DNA of 51,000 nucleotides, taken from NCBI GenBank assembly GCA_012295275.1, contig CM022669.1, positions 8,613,989 through 8,664,988 of the forward strand, in the 5' to 3' direction. The position numbers and the translations under genes were made by a program. Shown here piece after piece: positions 10,594-24,097 of the stretch (the stretch's first letter is position 1; the number at the start of each line of letters is the position of its first letter). A model generated the notes under the pieces. It saw only the letters and a program-made list of their open reading frames with translations. It was not told where the DNA came from and did not search any database. The stretch comes from Chrysomallon squamiferum (taxonomy: Eukaryota > Mollusca > Gastropoda > Neomphalida > Peltospiridae).

Positions 10594-12562
10594 ACGTTTT
10601 CCAAGACCATTAGTCCAATTCAAAATTTTTAATAAATTTTTATGTATATATTTATTACATTTTTAAAATTATATTTTTTAATTATTAATGTAACAGTGAT
10701 TTTCAAAAAAAAAGAAAAAAAAAGAAAGAAAGGCTAAATAAATAATGATACTAATAATAAAGAAATTAACATTATTTTTGATTGAGTTGCTTAACAACAT
10801 TCTAGTTGATGAATTATAGTCTGTCTTTGACAGTAATGTGTTCAACTTCGTATTAAGCTCTGCTGACTTTATGCTATGCATTATTTCAAACATCCTTGGC
10901 TCATTAGTTGTGTGTGTGTGTGTCATTTATCCTCAAAGACAAAACAGTTTCTTTAACCATCTAGCAGCAGGGGTAAAAATTTGCAAGCCTCTCTGAATCC
11001 GATTCACACTAGACTTTGTGCAAACATAAAACATGAAGCCAAGCTGTGGTTGACCCATTTCCATCAACCAAATTGCCAACAAAGAGAACCGAATTTAGTA
11101 TTATATCAGACAGTGCTATGTTAGTTTGTAGATATTATGTTCTTAGCCTTAAATTTCCTGTTCTTTTTAATCCATAAATTTTATTTACTGTGTTGAGCAC
11201 ATTCAACAGAAAGAAATGCTTAAAATAAAAACAAATCTAGCTACAGACAATTAATTTTATTTCTTGTGTTGATCATATTGAATTAAAGGAAAACAAAACT
11301 TTCTCTTTTTTTCTTTTTTTTAAAACTGGATGTATTGTTGTTGACAAATTGGTTATTTTTTCCAATAAATAGTTCGGCTGGTTTTATATACACTAATCTA
11401 TACAGAGTTCCTCACATTTGACATAGAATTCTGTGTAACTAAGACTGTTGATAAAGTTGTTCTCTGAAACTGTTGAGAATTTTTAGCTGGAGACTATGTG
11501 TGTCAGAAATCATTTTGCCTGCAAAATAACGACAACATTGATGTAGATTATGGTGATTTTTGAGTCTGAATATTGAGATAAATTTAGGAGTCAAGATTAT
11601 ACATCTAATAGACTTCAGTATCACAGAACATATATCATAATGAAGAAAAAGCCTACACAACTATACAACTATCAGTTCAGCATGTATATGTTTTATGTCT
11701 TATTTTATTATTAGCTGAGAAAAGGTTGCCTAGAACTAAACATTACTTTAAAGGTTAATACTGAACTATTATCAGAAAAATCTGTAGTGTCATTACATTA
11801 TCAGAAATAGAAAAAAAAAAAAGAAAAAAACCCATCTGCCTTTGAGCAGACCTGATCCTGCACTCTTCAGGTTAGCTGATGATAAGAGACAATCCACTGA
11901 AGAGGTGTGTTTGACTGTAAGCTCAGACATATTACCATTTATATAGCCTGGCAAAGCTTTCCATTAAAGCAGAGAAATGAGCGGAAAATTATCTTATGTA
12001 TACTCGAGTAATTGTATTGGAACATGACTGATAAAAATAAACCATGTCTATACTACAGTAATCATGAACATTTTCAGTTTCGGTCATACAGCTGAGGGAG
12101 AAAGGAAATATGATGCATATAAAAATTGGCATTTTCTGTTTAAACAGTGGAAATATCTAAAACTGTCTCAAATGTCCAATTTAAACAGACTCCTTTGTTG
12201 CCGTGATTGTGGTAGAGAAGCTAGCTTCATCCTGATGTTACAAAGTATATTGACAGAGAATTTTTCTTGAAAAATTCACCGATCCATTCTATCTCCCGAT
12301 TTTGTTTGAGGAATGGTAAAATGTCATGCTGGTCTCTAACATCCAGGCAGTATGTACAAAGAGTCCCATTTTGTCTGAATACACCTGCAGTGATACTGAC
12401 TCAGTCAAACCAAGGGAAGTAAGTGACACCCAGCATCCTGTCTAATCACGTGAAATCTGCAGACTAAGAGTTTGTTTTTCACTGGATTAGTCATCTTTAT
12501 TTTGATCTGACCTTCAGCAGAAGAACCACCCATAGAAAACGTTCTGACTAAAAATAGACATA

Positions 12563-12593
<31 letters not shown>

Positions 12594-13452
12594 TTTTTAA
12601 ATTTACTTGTAGTTATGACCTAGTGGTGACTAACATCTCCTGTCACATGATGTAGAATAAAGGGTGGAAGATAACCACATATGATGGATCAGTTTTAAAT
12701 AAAATATTAAATAAAAATAACTTTTCACTGTATTCAAGAAATTGCAAAAGGTCTCCATTGGTTGGTATTTTGAATGACTTATTCCTGATTTCACCAAAAC
12801 TCAGCATACAGATTTCTTTCTTTTTTCTTTTACTTTCTTCTTTCTAACCTGATACTTAAAAAAAAAAAAAAAAAAAATTATAAATTATATTTGGAATGGG
12901 AATTAGAACATAAATACTGAATTAAATAAACGTTTGATGTCTACTCAGCACTGAACATTGTAGCATTCAGGCTGATAATTGTGGTGATAGGCTGCCACTG
13001 GGTCAGTCATATTCATTATGACCATCTAAAACAGGTGGAGCTGCTAACAGTGGATTCTCTACACTAGCATTTCATGTCATACGTCATAACATTACACACT
13101 TCACTGAAAAAAGCTTTCAGCCTAAGTTTCTATTAAGTGTCTCTATGTGTGTATATGGCTACTTTAACCTGTATTTTTTAATTCAAAACGCGACATCATC
13201 TTACAGTGATATCTACATCACAGGTCAAGATTCAGGCTTTCCACTGATACACTGTTAAATGTAACTGGTTACAGATCAGTGATATACATCATACACCTCA
13301 GTCTGTTCAGACTGTACTGCCAAATTCATGTTTTTATTCTTTAATATTCTGTTATTACCATACGATTGTATTTGATACCAGTATTGTATGTATTTTATAT
13401 TGAAAATTAGACGTAAATGTGTACACGAACTTGATTAAATATATATCCGCAG
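10594..13452. other. Non-coding stretch
   Basis: No exon with convincing splice sites was seen. It contains poly-T and poly-A runs (about 12571-12598 and 12859-12877) and AT-rich simple sequence. A 68-codon open frame at 12064-12270 has no splice context or recognisable content. Confidence 0.5.
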
Positions 13453-13530
13453 AGAGTGAGACAAAGGCTTCCTGTTGCATTAGATGAGCTGAGAAATGAA
13501 TACAAGATTATAGCTCTCACTTTCAGCTGA
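13453..13530 (+). CDS. Weak candidate terminal exon
   Basis: After ATATATCCGCAG (13452) the phase-0 frame reads RVRQRLPVALDELRNEYKII and then ALTFS before a TGA at 13528-13530. It would follow 10479 in phase and give an alternative end to the chain 7750/10423. The peptide looks amphipathic and protein-like. There is no polyA evidence close by, so confidence is low. Confidence 0.22.
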   Translation, partial: RVRQRLPVALDELRNEYKIIALTFS

Positions 13531-13682
13531 TTGCTGCTGATTGGCAGTGAAAAGATGTTTCTCTGTTGAGAGGTACAAATTGTGCGTAGTGCCAGATCTA
13601 ACTAATCTGCTTCATGTCAGCACTTTCTTATTGATTTTGTAAAACTGAAAAATACACCAACTCAAAGTTCCTTTTCTGTTTT

Positions 13683-13962
<280 letters not shown>

Positions 13963-14009
13963 CTACATAACAAGCAATGGTTACACCTAGATGGCACAAA
14001 ATGCTACAT

Positions 14010-14345
14010 AATACTACTTCAATGTTTGCACTCGAACTGGTCTATCTATACACCCTATTACAAGACCTTATGCATTGCACTTATTCTAAGTCTGTACATA
14101 ATATTACTTCAGTGTTCACACTAGAACTGGTCTGTACACACTATCACAAGTCTATGTACATTACACTTATTACAGAGTCTGTACATAATACTACTTCATT
14201 GTTCACACTAGAACTGGACTATACACACTATTACTACCATTACTAGCCTACATAATACTACTCCTATTTCACACTAGAACTGGTCTGTATACACTTACTG
14301 GTCTGTACACACTTACTGGTCTGTAGACATTACTGCGGTCTGTTA
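14010..14345. repeat. Diverged minisatellite, about 60-75 bp units
   Basis: Repeated blocks of ACATAATACTACTTCA, TTCACACTAGAACTGGTCTG and TACACACTATTAC, which break down to shorter TACTGGTCTGTA units at the end. Confidence 0.75.
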
Positions 14346-14668
14346 CCAGTCTGTACATCTGTGATCACACTAAAACGGATCCATGTAAGCTACTACTATC
14401 TTTGTGTGACTAAGTTCACTTTTATCTGACAAGTGAAGAGATCTTTTTATGAAAGTTTTTTTCTTTGTGTCTAAGCCTGGGATGATGGTGTATGGGAAAT
14501 CTATCAGGCAGTGGTATTGATTGGTGGCTGTATCTTTAGGGATGTCTATTTTTACATGACTGAAGCACAAGTGTTTCTGGAATGTCGCAGCATGTGTAGT
14601 CACATGAAATACATGGAGGAGAATGACTTATTTTCGATTAATGGAGACACAGAATGTTTTTAAGAGGG

Positions 14669-14707
<39 letters not shown>

Positions 14708-15288
14708 GGATGTTTTCAGAGGTTCTTTTTTCACAACACTTTAGATGTGATTTTCATATATTCATTTTGAAAACATCAACAATGACAGTTCTGTTGTTGA
14801 AGATATTTTATTTTGAGGAAGTTCGTAATGAACATCATTTTTGTGACATGTGAAAATTTAACTAAATTTGATGCTGTTTGATGGTGAAAACTGAACAGAT
14901 GTGGAATATAATATTATTGTGTGTGTATTGATACAAGTATAAAGCAGCAAACTGTGACAGAGCACAAACACTGAATACGCACCACAGAGCAATCCAGCTC
15001 TTTATGGTGATATGATCAGTTAATAATTCTGAAACTTTTTACTCAGTATTGTTTTTTTTACTAAAACTTTAATCCCCTTGTTAACTTTAGGTTGTAAATG
15101 TATAGATAGAGCAGTACATGGACATGGAAGAAAGAGTTCTTAGATTTAAATACTAGTTTAATCAAGTCATTCAGTGAATGGTCATTTCATTCAGAAAATT
15201 CTTAGGTTTTTTGTTTTTTTATGCAAAATATATTAAGATAGTCTAAAATAAGACATCACGGATTATCTGTTTTGGATTATCACCCCAG

Positions 15289-15434
15289 ATTACAATGTGG
15301 ATTTTAACAATTGTGTGAAAATGCTCAAAGTTGATGATTACAACAACAAATCATCCCGCACCAGTTTGGCATCAATCGTTGAGGACATCGTGTCACTGCG
15401 CAGGTCTCTGCTACACAAAGATTCAATTGTGTTG
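15289..15434 (+). CDS. Well-bounded exon of the candidate XRCC4-superfamily-like gene
   Basis: The acceptor ATCACCCCAG (15288) and the strong donor GTAAGA (15435) bound a frame that needs one base from the previous exon and ends on a codon boundary. It reads YNVDFNNCVKMLKVDDYNNK then SSRTSLASIVEDIVSLRRSL and LHKDSIVL. A strand-like start leads to a clear amphipathic helix. The spacing from LKV to SLRRSL resembles the head-to-coil junction of PAXX (SKV...SLERRL) and the LLHxKD step of XLF, as I recall those proteins. This is pattern resemblance only. It joins in phase upstream to 5597 and downstream to 17155. Confidence 0.6.
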
Positions 15435-15449
15435 GTAAGACTGAAATTT

Positions 15450-15612
15450 ATGGTGTTTGTTAGTCATGTCCAGTGTTTGTGTATTTCATGTCGTTGTGTG
15501 AATATGTCAGGTCATTGTGTGAATATGTCATATCATTGTGTGAATATGTCATATCATTGTGTGAAAATGTCATGTCATTGTGTGAATATGTCATCTCATG
15601 TCATATCAGTAT
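15450..15612. repeat. 21-bp minisatellite directly after a donor
   Basis: About seven units of the type TCATTGTGTGAATATGTCA, starting within about 35 bases of the donor at 15435. Confidence 0.85.
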
Positions 15613-16119
15613 GTAAATAAGTCATAATGCAAAAACTTTAAAACAAATTTAGCAAGAAATATATATTTTTTTATAGTTCTTGTTGAACAGTTATTAAATT
15701 CAATTGGATTTACGTGAAGGACACATGGACAAGCCATGTAGGGTAATGTTGCATTTTGTTGCCATGGAGACCCCACCCAGATTTTGAGACACCAAGCATG
15801 GCGGGCAATCACAAATAAATTGTAAACTGCTGACACAAACGTCTTACCACTTGAGTTGTAACTTACTGCAGTCATGATTATTATTTGTTGCTTCAGTGAC
15901 TAAATGTGGAAGTAAGCTGATGAAAATCTAAGTGGAGGAGATAATCTGTGGTGATAGGTGTAATACCACTTTGATGGGTGATTTCCTGTCTGAGGCAAAT
16001 CAGAGCGATCTTTCTAGCTATTGTTCAAATAAAAGTATTCGCTGTGTTAACTGCTGAAAGTATTCCAAAGCAGTAGGAAAGCTGGGTGTCAAAAACACAT
16101 ATATTCCATAGTTGGCATT

Positions 16120-16260
16120 CATCTAGCTGTTCTCAGAAGGTCTGATAGGGAGATGTTGATGTGTTTGCCATGAAAGCAGTGTGCTGTATAATTGATCTGA
16201 AAATAAAGATTACATTTGTGAGAAAAAAAAAAAAAAAAAAAAAAAAACCTCACTGTTTGA
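16120..16260. repeat. Dispersed repeat copy 1 (pairs with 18395-18530)
   Basis: CTGTTCTCAGAAGGTCTGAT with AGGGAGATGTTG near 16127 matches CTGTTCTCAAAAGGTGTGAT with AGGGAGATGTTG near 18402. Further similar words follow (GTTTGCCATG against GTTTGCAATG, then TGTATAATTGA against TGTAATTAAC). This looks like two copies of an old dispersed element; its ends are undefined. Confidence 0.5.
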
Positions 16261-16884
16261 TATATGTGTGTTTGTTGTTGAATGAAAAACATCAGAAAGA
16301 ACGATTTCAAGCAGAGAAGTGGGATGATACATAATTTCTGATTTGACAAAAATCCTCTTTAACCAAAACATAGCATGCCACGAGTGCATCACATTTTTTT
16401 CTTATGATTATTGTTTTTCCCTATATTTATTTATTTATTTATTTATTTTGATTAAGTGTTTTGTATTTTCCCCAATATATTTCCTTAGCTAGAATTGTTA
16501 TAGTTTAGAAACTGTTTTGAAGATAAGTCCTAATTTTCAACAAGAAATAAACAAATGTGGCACATCTTGAATACTTGACAGTGAAATAAAAGAAAATGAA
16601 ATGTTGCAGATGTTACTGATGACAAAATTATTCAAATTCCTGTGAGACATAAAACGACTACAACAGGATCATGCATCAATCACACCATATCATACATACA
16701 TAGATAGATAGAAATATGGATGGATGGATGGATATATCTACACACACACTTATTAATTACACCAATATCAAACACTAACTTAAACTAGTTTGTTCATCAG
16801 TGATATCTAAAACACAGGCTAAAATGGTGACATTTTAATGATACATTTTTCAACAAAATGAAATAGACTTAAATGTTTTCAGTT

Positions 16885-16974
16885 TAGCTTTTGACAAAAG
16901 GTAATTATATGTACATTTTATGTCTATAATGTACGTATATGAAAGTACATATAATAATCTTTTGTCAAAAGCTA
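16885..16974. repeat. Near-perfect 30-bp hairpin (inverted repeat)
   Basis: The left arm 16885-16914 starts TAGCTTTTGACAAAAGG. The right arm 16945-16974 ends CTTTTGTCAAAAGCTA. The arms differ at two internal positions and the loop is 30 bases. It could be a small MITE remnant, a folded intronic RNA or a palindrome scar. Confidence 0.8.
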
Positions 16975-17154
16975 AAATAGCAAAAAAAGCAAAAAAAAAA
17001 AAAGCAAAAAACCTATATCATATATATTTATATATATAGGTGCACAGGCATTATTTGTACACATATACACACACACACAGACATATATAGAAAATCAGCT
17101 GATGTTCATAGATTATCCTTTTATAACAAAACAACATTCTCTTTGTTTTTACAG

Positions 17155-17223
17155 CTAACTGCTTCCATGAAACATAATCTCAAAACAACAAGTAAAAATC
17201 TGCATGGCAGTTTAGAATATTAG
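17155..17223 (+). CDS. Candidate last exon (or exon with internal donor)
   Basis: After CTTTGTTTTTACAG (17154) the phase-0 frame reads LTASMKHNLKTTSKNLHGSL, then EY and TAG at 17221-17223. This continues the helix of the exon ending at 15434. A possible donor GTAAAA at 17192 would instead send the message on to an exon I did not find. Without transcripts it is unclear whether the protein ends here at roughly 100 residues. Confidence 0.4.
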   Translation, partial: LTASMKHNLKTTSKNLHGSLEY

Positions 17224-17324
17224 CTCAGCAAAAATGTAGATAAACATGCTAAACAGAACACTGCTCTGACTTGAATTTTAACACTTTTTATCAAACTTTC
17301 TTTAATGCTTTTCTTCTTTTATTT

Positions 17325-17329
17325 ATTAC

Positions 17330-17391
<62 letters not shown>

Positions 17392-17398
17392 TTTATTA
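17325..17398. repeat. (ATT)n microsatellite
   Basis: Uninterrupted ATT units. Confidence 0.95.
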
Positions 17399-17599
17399 TA
17401 AAAAATACAAAAATACAGGTAAGTCATTTATCCTTGCAACATTTCTAAAATTAAATTTTAACTGAGCTCAAGGAATAAGGTAAACTTTCAAAAATATAAA
17501 ATATTTATTTATTTATTTATTTTATATCAGTTATATGTATTTTAAATGAAAAATAAAACAGCTAGATTAGTGACTGAGAATGGTATTTCTGTTTCCATG

Positions 17600-17905
17600 C
17601 CCTGATACATATTTATTCATTTTGGGTTGTTACGTACATATTCACTAATTTTCAGTTTTTATGTGTATATTCACTAATTTTGGGTTATGAGCATATTCAT
17701 TCATTCTGGGTCGTTATGTACATATTCACTCATGTTGGGTTATGTACATATTCACTAATGTTGGATTGTTGTTGTTCAGTACATATTCACTCATGTTGGG
17801 TTGTTATGTACATATTCACTCATGTTGGGTTATGTACATATTCACTCATTCTGGGTTGTTATGTACATATTCACTCATGTCGGATTGTTATGTACACCAT
17901 TCACT
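17600..17905. repeat. About 30-bp minisatellite
   Basis: Ten or so units of ACATATTCACTCATGTTGGG plus TTGTTATGT, alternating with shorter ones lacking the TTG. A 75-codon frame through it is an artefact. Confidence 0.9.
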
Positions 17906-18357
17906 AATAACTGGCTGAAAAGAGAAAAGGAGAATATTTGTAAAAATCAATGTTGAAACATCATGAAGAAAGATTTTTTTATTTTCAGGGACTGGCTTGG
18001 CACACCTAATCTTCTTATCTTACAAGGACATTAATCTGTTCCTTCCTTACTGATAGATTATATCAGTGTTCTAATAAACTGTCCAGTACCATGCAGCTTC
18101 ATTACTGTCTCTGTGATAGATGTTTTTATTGACTTGGATGATGAATCAATGGGATTTATGGGATGGGCACTGAGGTAAACCAGGTAGGAGGATGGCCAGA
18201 TGGTTTTATTGTCATGGACACTGTCCACATTTTGACACAACAAGCCAAGTTTGAAGGGCACATGTGGCACTTGTATCCTGTGCAGTGGTCAAATTTCAAA
18301 GCCTTTATACAATGTGTATGTGTTATACATAATGTTATATGTAATGTGTTTGTGTGA

Positions 18358-18360
<3 letters not shown>

Positions 18361-18399
<39 letters not shown>
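18361..18399. repeat. (CT)n(CA)n microsatellite
   Basis: A short CT run is followed by a CA run. Confidence 0.9.
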
Positions 18400-18401
<2 letters not shown>

Positions 18402-20519
18402 GTCTGTTCTCAAAAGGTGTGATAGGGAGATGTTGCCATCAAAGTATTAATTTCACAAGTGTCTGACTGGTGTTTGCAATGTATGGTGTAATTAACTACA
18501 AAGATTTCTGAAGTTCAGCTGGAAAGAAATGTGATGTTGTCCACCTGCTACAGTGTGACTGGTGAAGAAACCGCCAAAAAAAAAAAAATAGGATTGTAAC
18601 TGTTAATATTTGACAAAAATAGTTCACTGGATAAACAAAAAAAAAAAACAAAAAAATCTGTAGATCAAAAAACAAAAATGTCATTTTTTTTTTTAACCTC
18701 TCACACATTCCTGCTGATCATCGATTGTTTCAGAAACACAAAACAGATCTCGTATTTCTAAATAACTGACAGGCAGAAATGTCCACACGTTTGGCTTATT
18801 TCGTCAGAACTAGTGAAAGGTTACTTAAAGGTAGAATATTATATTTTTGGCACACATACATGTATGTGAGATGTCAAACGTTATGCTGAACTACATGTAA
18901 GTGACAGAATCTCGCTATTACCCAGTTCACAGTCTCCTTGCTATTCAGCTGATTTGCACTACCTCCAGAACTAATCTAGTTGTCTTTGAAATTTACAGAG
19001 TAAAAGCCCTTTTAGTGATTTAGTGTCACACTTTTCAATTTTATACTGTCTGATAAAAAAAATAAAAATACCTTTACAAAACCATCTACGCAGAAAATAA
19101 TTTCTTTTCACTTCCATAGCTAGTGTTAAATATAGATCAGATATTTAGTTTTGTTTGTGCAAAACATTTCCAATATTCAGAAAAACCTTCCAGCTTCTGC
19201 AACAGTTGTCAGATTATTAACAAACTATTATTACTGCAGATTAGGTCACATGATCAATATTGTGTTTGACTGGATGTTTATTTAATTCTGTTTCAGTACA
19301 TTAAATATAAATATATTTTTTTATAATTCATTATTGATCATTTTAGCAAATTTTAATTTCAAATTATCTTGCTTTTTAAAAATACAAGAACTTAGATCAC
19401 AATATTTGTTTTTCAGTTAAGCTTGAAACAACTAGCCAAAATTACAGAAATTTGGATGATATTTTTCAGCTTAACATCATACATACATATACATGATATC
19501 ATTTGTTTTTTGCATTTTCTTTTGACTCTTGCAGAAATCATTTTAATTTGCAGACTTTTATTTTCTTCTTTTCAATCATTTATCTGTTTTATATTTTTCC
19601 AAGTTTAGTTTGTGAGCTAGAACAGTTATTAGTTTCTAGAAATTATGATGTAGAGGTCAGAGATGATTGTTGCATTTAGATTTTTTCTAGTGTCTAATTC
19701 AGCTCATATCTTGTATAAAAAAGCTTTTTGTTTTTCACTGACAGCCACAGAAACCAGGAACAGTAAATCATAATAGCAGATGACATAAAGAAAACAAAAC
19801 TTTGGCAGCTATATATATATAATGTTGCATATATATCATGTCTTGTTGTATGTTAATTTATTATTCTATCATATATCATTATATGTATTATGCTGTGTTC
19901 ATGTCTTAGCTTGTTTCTAACTCACAGTAATTTACATCAATATTTGATCACTTGTAATGAAAGTAATCACTCAATGGACGTAAAGCAGAGAAAAAAAAAA
20001 CTTGAATTTGATTTACTGTTCCTGAGTAAATACACTGGAAGGTATAGCGTGAATGTTTAATAATCAAATTGTTTTGAAAATGAAAACGTATTACTTTCAC
20101 ATGAGATAAACATTAGCTTTCACTAATGTAACACTGAATTTATGTTGACTTTCTACTGTGATTATCCTGACAGGGCTCAGAATGGCAAAAAGCTACCCTT
20201 CAGCATGTTTCTGTTTTACGTTTTATATTATTGCTAGTAATCTCCACACTCCATTGCTGTTAAACGCCTTTTTATTTTAATTTTATTTTTTCCCTTTTAT
20301 TTTTATTCTCTGCGTTTTGTGGGTGTTACACCCTTCAACTGATAAAATGATTATTTCTTTACTTTACATGCAAGATGGTTTAGAGCTGATGAAATGCATT
20401 TTAATTCTTTTTATGGTTGTTGAATCGAGGTAAAGTATTGATTGTTTTGAGTGAGCTGTCACTAAGTGCAGTCTTTATCAAATAAACATGTTAATTTGCT
20501 TCACTACACTGCAATTTAG
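18400..20519. other. Non-coding stretch
   Basis: It contains the second copy of the dispersed repeat (about 18395-18530), several poly-A and poly-T runs and ordinary AT-rich DNA. No coding exon with matched splice sites was seen. Confidence 0.5.
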
Positions 20520-21085
20520 AGTTACTGTTCACTTTCCGTAACAACTGCAGACTGTACTGTACAGTATACTATTCACTTTCCATAACAACTACAGACTACA
20601 CTGCACACTGTACAGTATACTATTCACTTTGTGTAACAACTACAGACTACACTGCACACTGTACAGTATACTATTCACTTTGTGTAACAACTACAGACTA
20701 CACTGTACAGTATAATGTATACTATTCACTTTCCGTAACAACTACAGACTCTACTGCACATTGTACAGTATACTATTCACTTTGTGTAACAACTACAGAC
20801 TACACTGTACAGTATAATGTATAATATTCACTTTCTGTAACAACTACAGACTCTACTGCACACTGTACAGTATACTGTTCACTTTCTGTAACAACTGTAG
20901 ACTGCACTGTATAATGTACTGTTCACTTTCTGTAACAACTACAGACTACACTGTACAGTGTAGTGTTCACTTTCTGTAACAACTACAGACTACACTGTAC
21001 AGTGTAGTGTTCACTTTCTGTAACAACTACAGACTACACTGTACAATGTATTGTTCACTTTCTGTAACAACTACAGACTGCACTG
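20520..21085. repeat. 44-60 bp minisatellite
   Basis: About eleven units built on TTCACTTTCTGTAACAACTA, CAGACTACACTGTACAG and a variable tail. Early units have a longer tail (CACACTGTACAGTATACTA); the last units are a clean 44-bp form. Confidence 0.92.
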
Positions 21086-21684
21086 TTGACTTTGCATGAC
21101 AGATGACTGGCAAAGACAGCTTTGTGTCTATAATATTTTCATCAAGTCTAGCTAAGAAAAAGCTAAAATCTTGTCATGTTTTCAACAAGTTACTTAACAT
21201 TTGGTTCAGATCATCTTAATTCAGCATCATCATCATGATGTTCCCTTCACCATGTCACTGAGTTGTTACAGTACTTCTACATCTATTTTAGCATGAAATC
21301 CTGAGTTGTTTCATTACTGATACACTTTTATCAGGACTTATTAATAATATTTTTAGTAAAGCAAACTTGTAACATGTCAGCTGCAGCTACTAAGTGACGT
21401 TTGTACAAGTTGTTAATGTCAGCGCTGTTGTCGTTGAGGCAGGCTTGCGGCAGGGCTAATTCCAGGAGTTATTAATTTCACCTCTTTGATGTCAGTATCA
21501 CCTTTCCTTTCTTTTTGCTGTCAGGTAAACTGGCAAGTGTTTGTCGAAGTCTTCACACTGCAGCAAGACAAATGTGGCAGTGATGAGGCAAGTCAACGGG
21601 AGCTGTTTACACAGAGTTCTAATTTAATTAGCAACGCCTGCTGGTTAATCATCATATCTCACTAGTGACGTATCTCTACAGACA

Positions 21685-23228
21685 GTATCTGATATTAAAA
21701 CTGAAAATATTCTAGCAGTGTCTGATACTAAAACTGAAAACATACTAACAGTATCTGATATTAAAACTGAAAAAAAATCATACTAACAGTGTCTGATATT
21801 AAAACTGAAAACAACATACTAACAGTGTCTGACATTAGAACTGAAAAAACATACTAGCAGTGTTTGATATTAAAACTGAAAACATCATACTAACAGTCTG
21901 ATATTAAAACTGAAAACATCTTACTGTCTGATATTAAAACTGAAAACATCTTACTAACAGTGTCTGATATTAAAACTGAAAAAACATCTTACTAACAGTA
22001 TCTGATATTAAAACTGAAAACATCTTACTAACACAGTCTGATATTCAAACTGAAAACATCTTACTGTCTGATATTAAAACTGAAAAAATAACAGTGTCTG
22101 ATATTAAAACTGAAAAACATCTTACTAACAGTATCTGATATTAAAACTGAAAACATCTTACTGTCTGATATTAAAACTGAAAACATCTTACTAACAGTAT
22201 CTGATATTAAAACTGAAAAACATCTTACTAACAGTATCTGATATTAAAACTGAAAACATCTTACTGTCTGATATTAAAACTGAAAACATCTTACTGTCTG
22301 ATATTAAAACTGAAAACATCTTACTAACAGTGTCTGATATTAAAACTGAAAAAACATCTTACTAACAGTATCTGATATTAAAACTGAAAACATCTTACTG
22401 TCTGATATTAAAACTGAAAACATCTTACTGTCTGATATTAAAACTGAAAACATCTTACTAACAGTATCTGATATTAAAACTGAAAACATCTTACTAACAG
22501 TATCTGATATTAAAACTGAAAACATCTTACTAACACAGTCTGATATTCAAACTGAAAACATCTTACTGTCTGATATTAAAACTGAAAACATCTTACTGTC
22601 TGATATTAAAACTGAAAACACTAACAGTAACTGACATTAAAACTGAAAATGCTAACAGTATCTGATATTAAAACTGAAAACATCTTACTGTCTGATATTA
22701 AAACTGAAAACATCTTACTAACAGTGTCTGATATTAAAACTGAAAACATCTTACTAACAGTGTCTGATATTAAAACTGAAAACATCTTACTGTCTGATAT
22801 TAAAACTGAAAACATCTTACTGTCTGATATTAAAACTGAAAACATCTTACTAACAGTGTCTGATATTAAAACTGAAAACATCTTACTGTCTGATATTAAA
22901 ACTGAAAACATCTTACTAACAGTGTCTGATATTCAAACTGAAAACATCTTACTGTCTGATATTAAAACTGAAAACATCTTACTAACAGTGTCTGATATTA
23001 AAACTGAAAACATCTTACTAACAGTGTCTGATATTCAAACTGAAAACATCTTACTGTCTGATATTCAAACTGAAAACATCTTACTGTCTGATATTAAAAC
23101 TGAAAACACTAACAGTATCTGATATTAGAACTGAAAACATCTTAGTGTCTGATATTAGAACTGAAAACACTAACAGTATCTGATATTAGAACTGAAAAAC
23201 ACTAACAGTGTCTGATATTAAAACTGAA
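21685..23228. repeat. 1.5-kb minisatellite with two monomer lengths
   Basis: Units start TCTGATATTAAAACTGAAAA and then either CATCTTACTG (30 bp) or CATCTTACTAACAGTG (36 bp). Roughly 45-50 monomers alternate irregularly, and the edges are more diverged than the centre. Both lengths are multiples of three, which explains long repeat frames on both strands (for example 22649-23122). The longer monomer carries TACTAAC, the ideal branch-point word, followed by AG. Confidence 0.97.
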
Positions 23229-24097
23229 TTCTTGTATAAATTGCCTTGTGGGATAAAAAGAAAAATGTTGTTTTCTGCAAAATACAATAATGTTATTATT
23301 TATTAGTTAATCGATTGTTTTGTTTTACTCAATGGAATTGTTTATTAGTTTTTGTATTACATAAACTTATTTTGTCAGGAAAACCATAATTTTAATGCCA
23401 GCCTATTCCTAACTGAAATCTTAATTAAATTTTACCATCTATAATACTGCAGTGAAGCATTTAAAAATCATCGTTTTATTTTTCGTTTTTCTTTTTTCAT
23501 TTTTTTTTTTTTTTTTTTTTTTTAAATCAGAGCCTTTTCATTGTTATTGATTTATTTTATTTTTATTATTATTATCAAAGTAATTTCTGTAACATGTTTT
23601 TCTTTTTAAAGTTGTACATATTTTTGTGTTTCATTTATTTCTCAGTTGTATTAAATTGTGTCAGGTTTAGTTTAATCAGTAACAAGTGCTGTGCAGGAGT
23701 GAAACAGCATGCATATAAACACATGTATCGGTTATTTTATGTTTTTATTGACACTGAATGGGAACAGGATGTTGCTTTGATTCAGTGATAATATACGTTA
23801 AATAACCTATTATGGATATATGTGATAAAATATACTGAGTAATTTAAACTTCTTTTTTTTTAATGTAAAATAACTAATTTATCATTGGTATGGATTGTAC
23901 ATGAATAAAATGTATTTTCACCATAGTTTGTAATGTGCAAATATATAATCAGTTGTTTAGAAATGTTGATATATTTTTTAATTATTTCAGTATAGATGTG
24001 TGTTTATTTTAAAATTCAGCTGATTTTCAAATTAAAGGTAGAAAAAGATATTTCAATGATTTAAATAACAGTAATAATTATTATCTTTCTGTTTCAG

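Noticed and set aside
12064-12270. 68-codon frame starting MNIFSFGHTAEGER
   Set aside because: No splice sites, promoter or family resemblance; probably chance.
17979-18058. Possible exon after TTATTTTCAG near 17988
   Set aside because: Frames stop quickly or give an unconvincing peptide; no donor nearby.
21525-21587. Possible exon VNWQVFVEVFTLQQDK with a GC donor
   Set aside because: A good GCAAGT donor and CTGTCAG acceptor exist, but there is no homology, no ATG and no matching neighbour; kept only as a note.
22649-23122. 157-codon open frame
   Set aside because: It reads only the minisatellite (unit lengths 30 and 36, both multiples of three); the opposite strand is open as well. No splice or start context.
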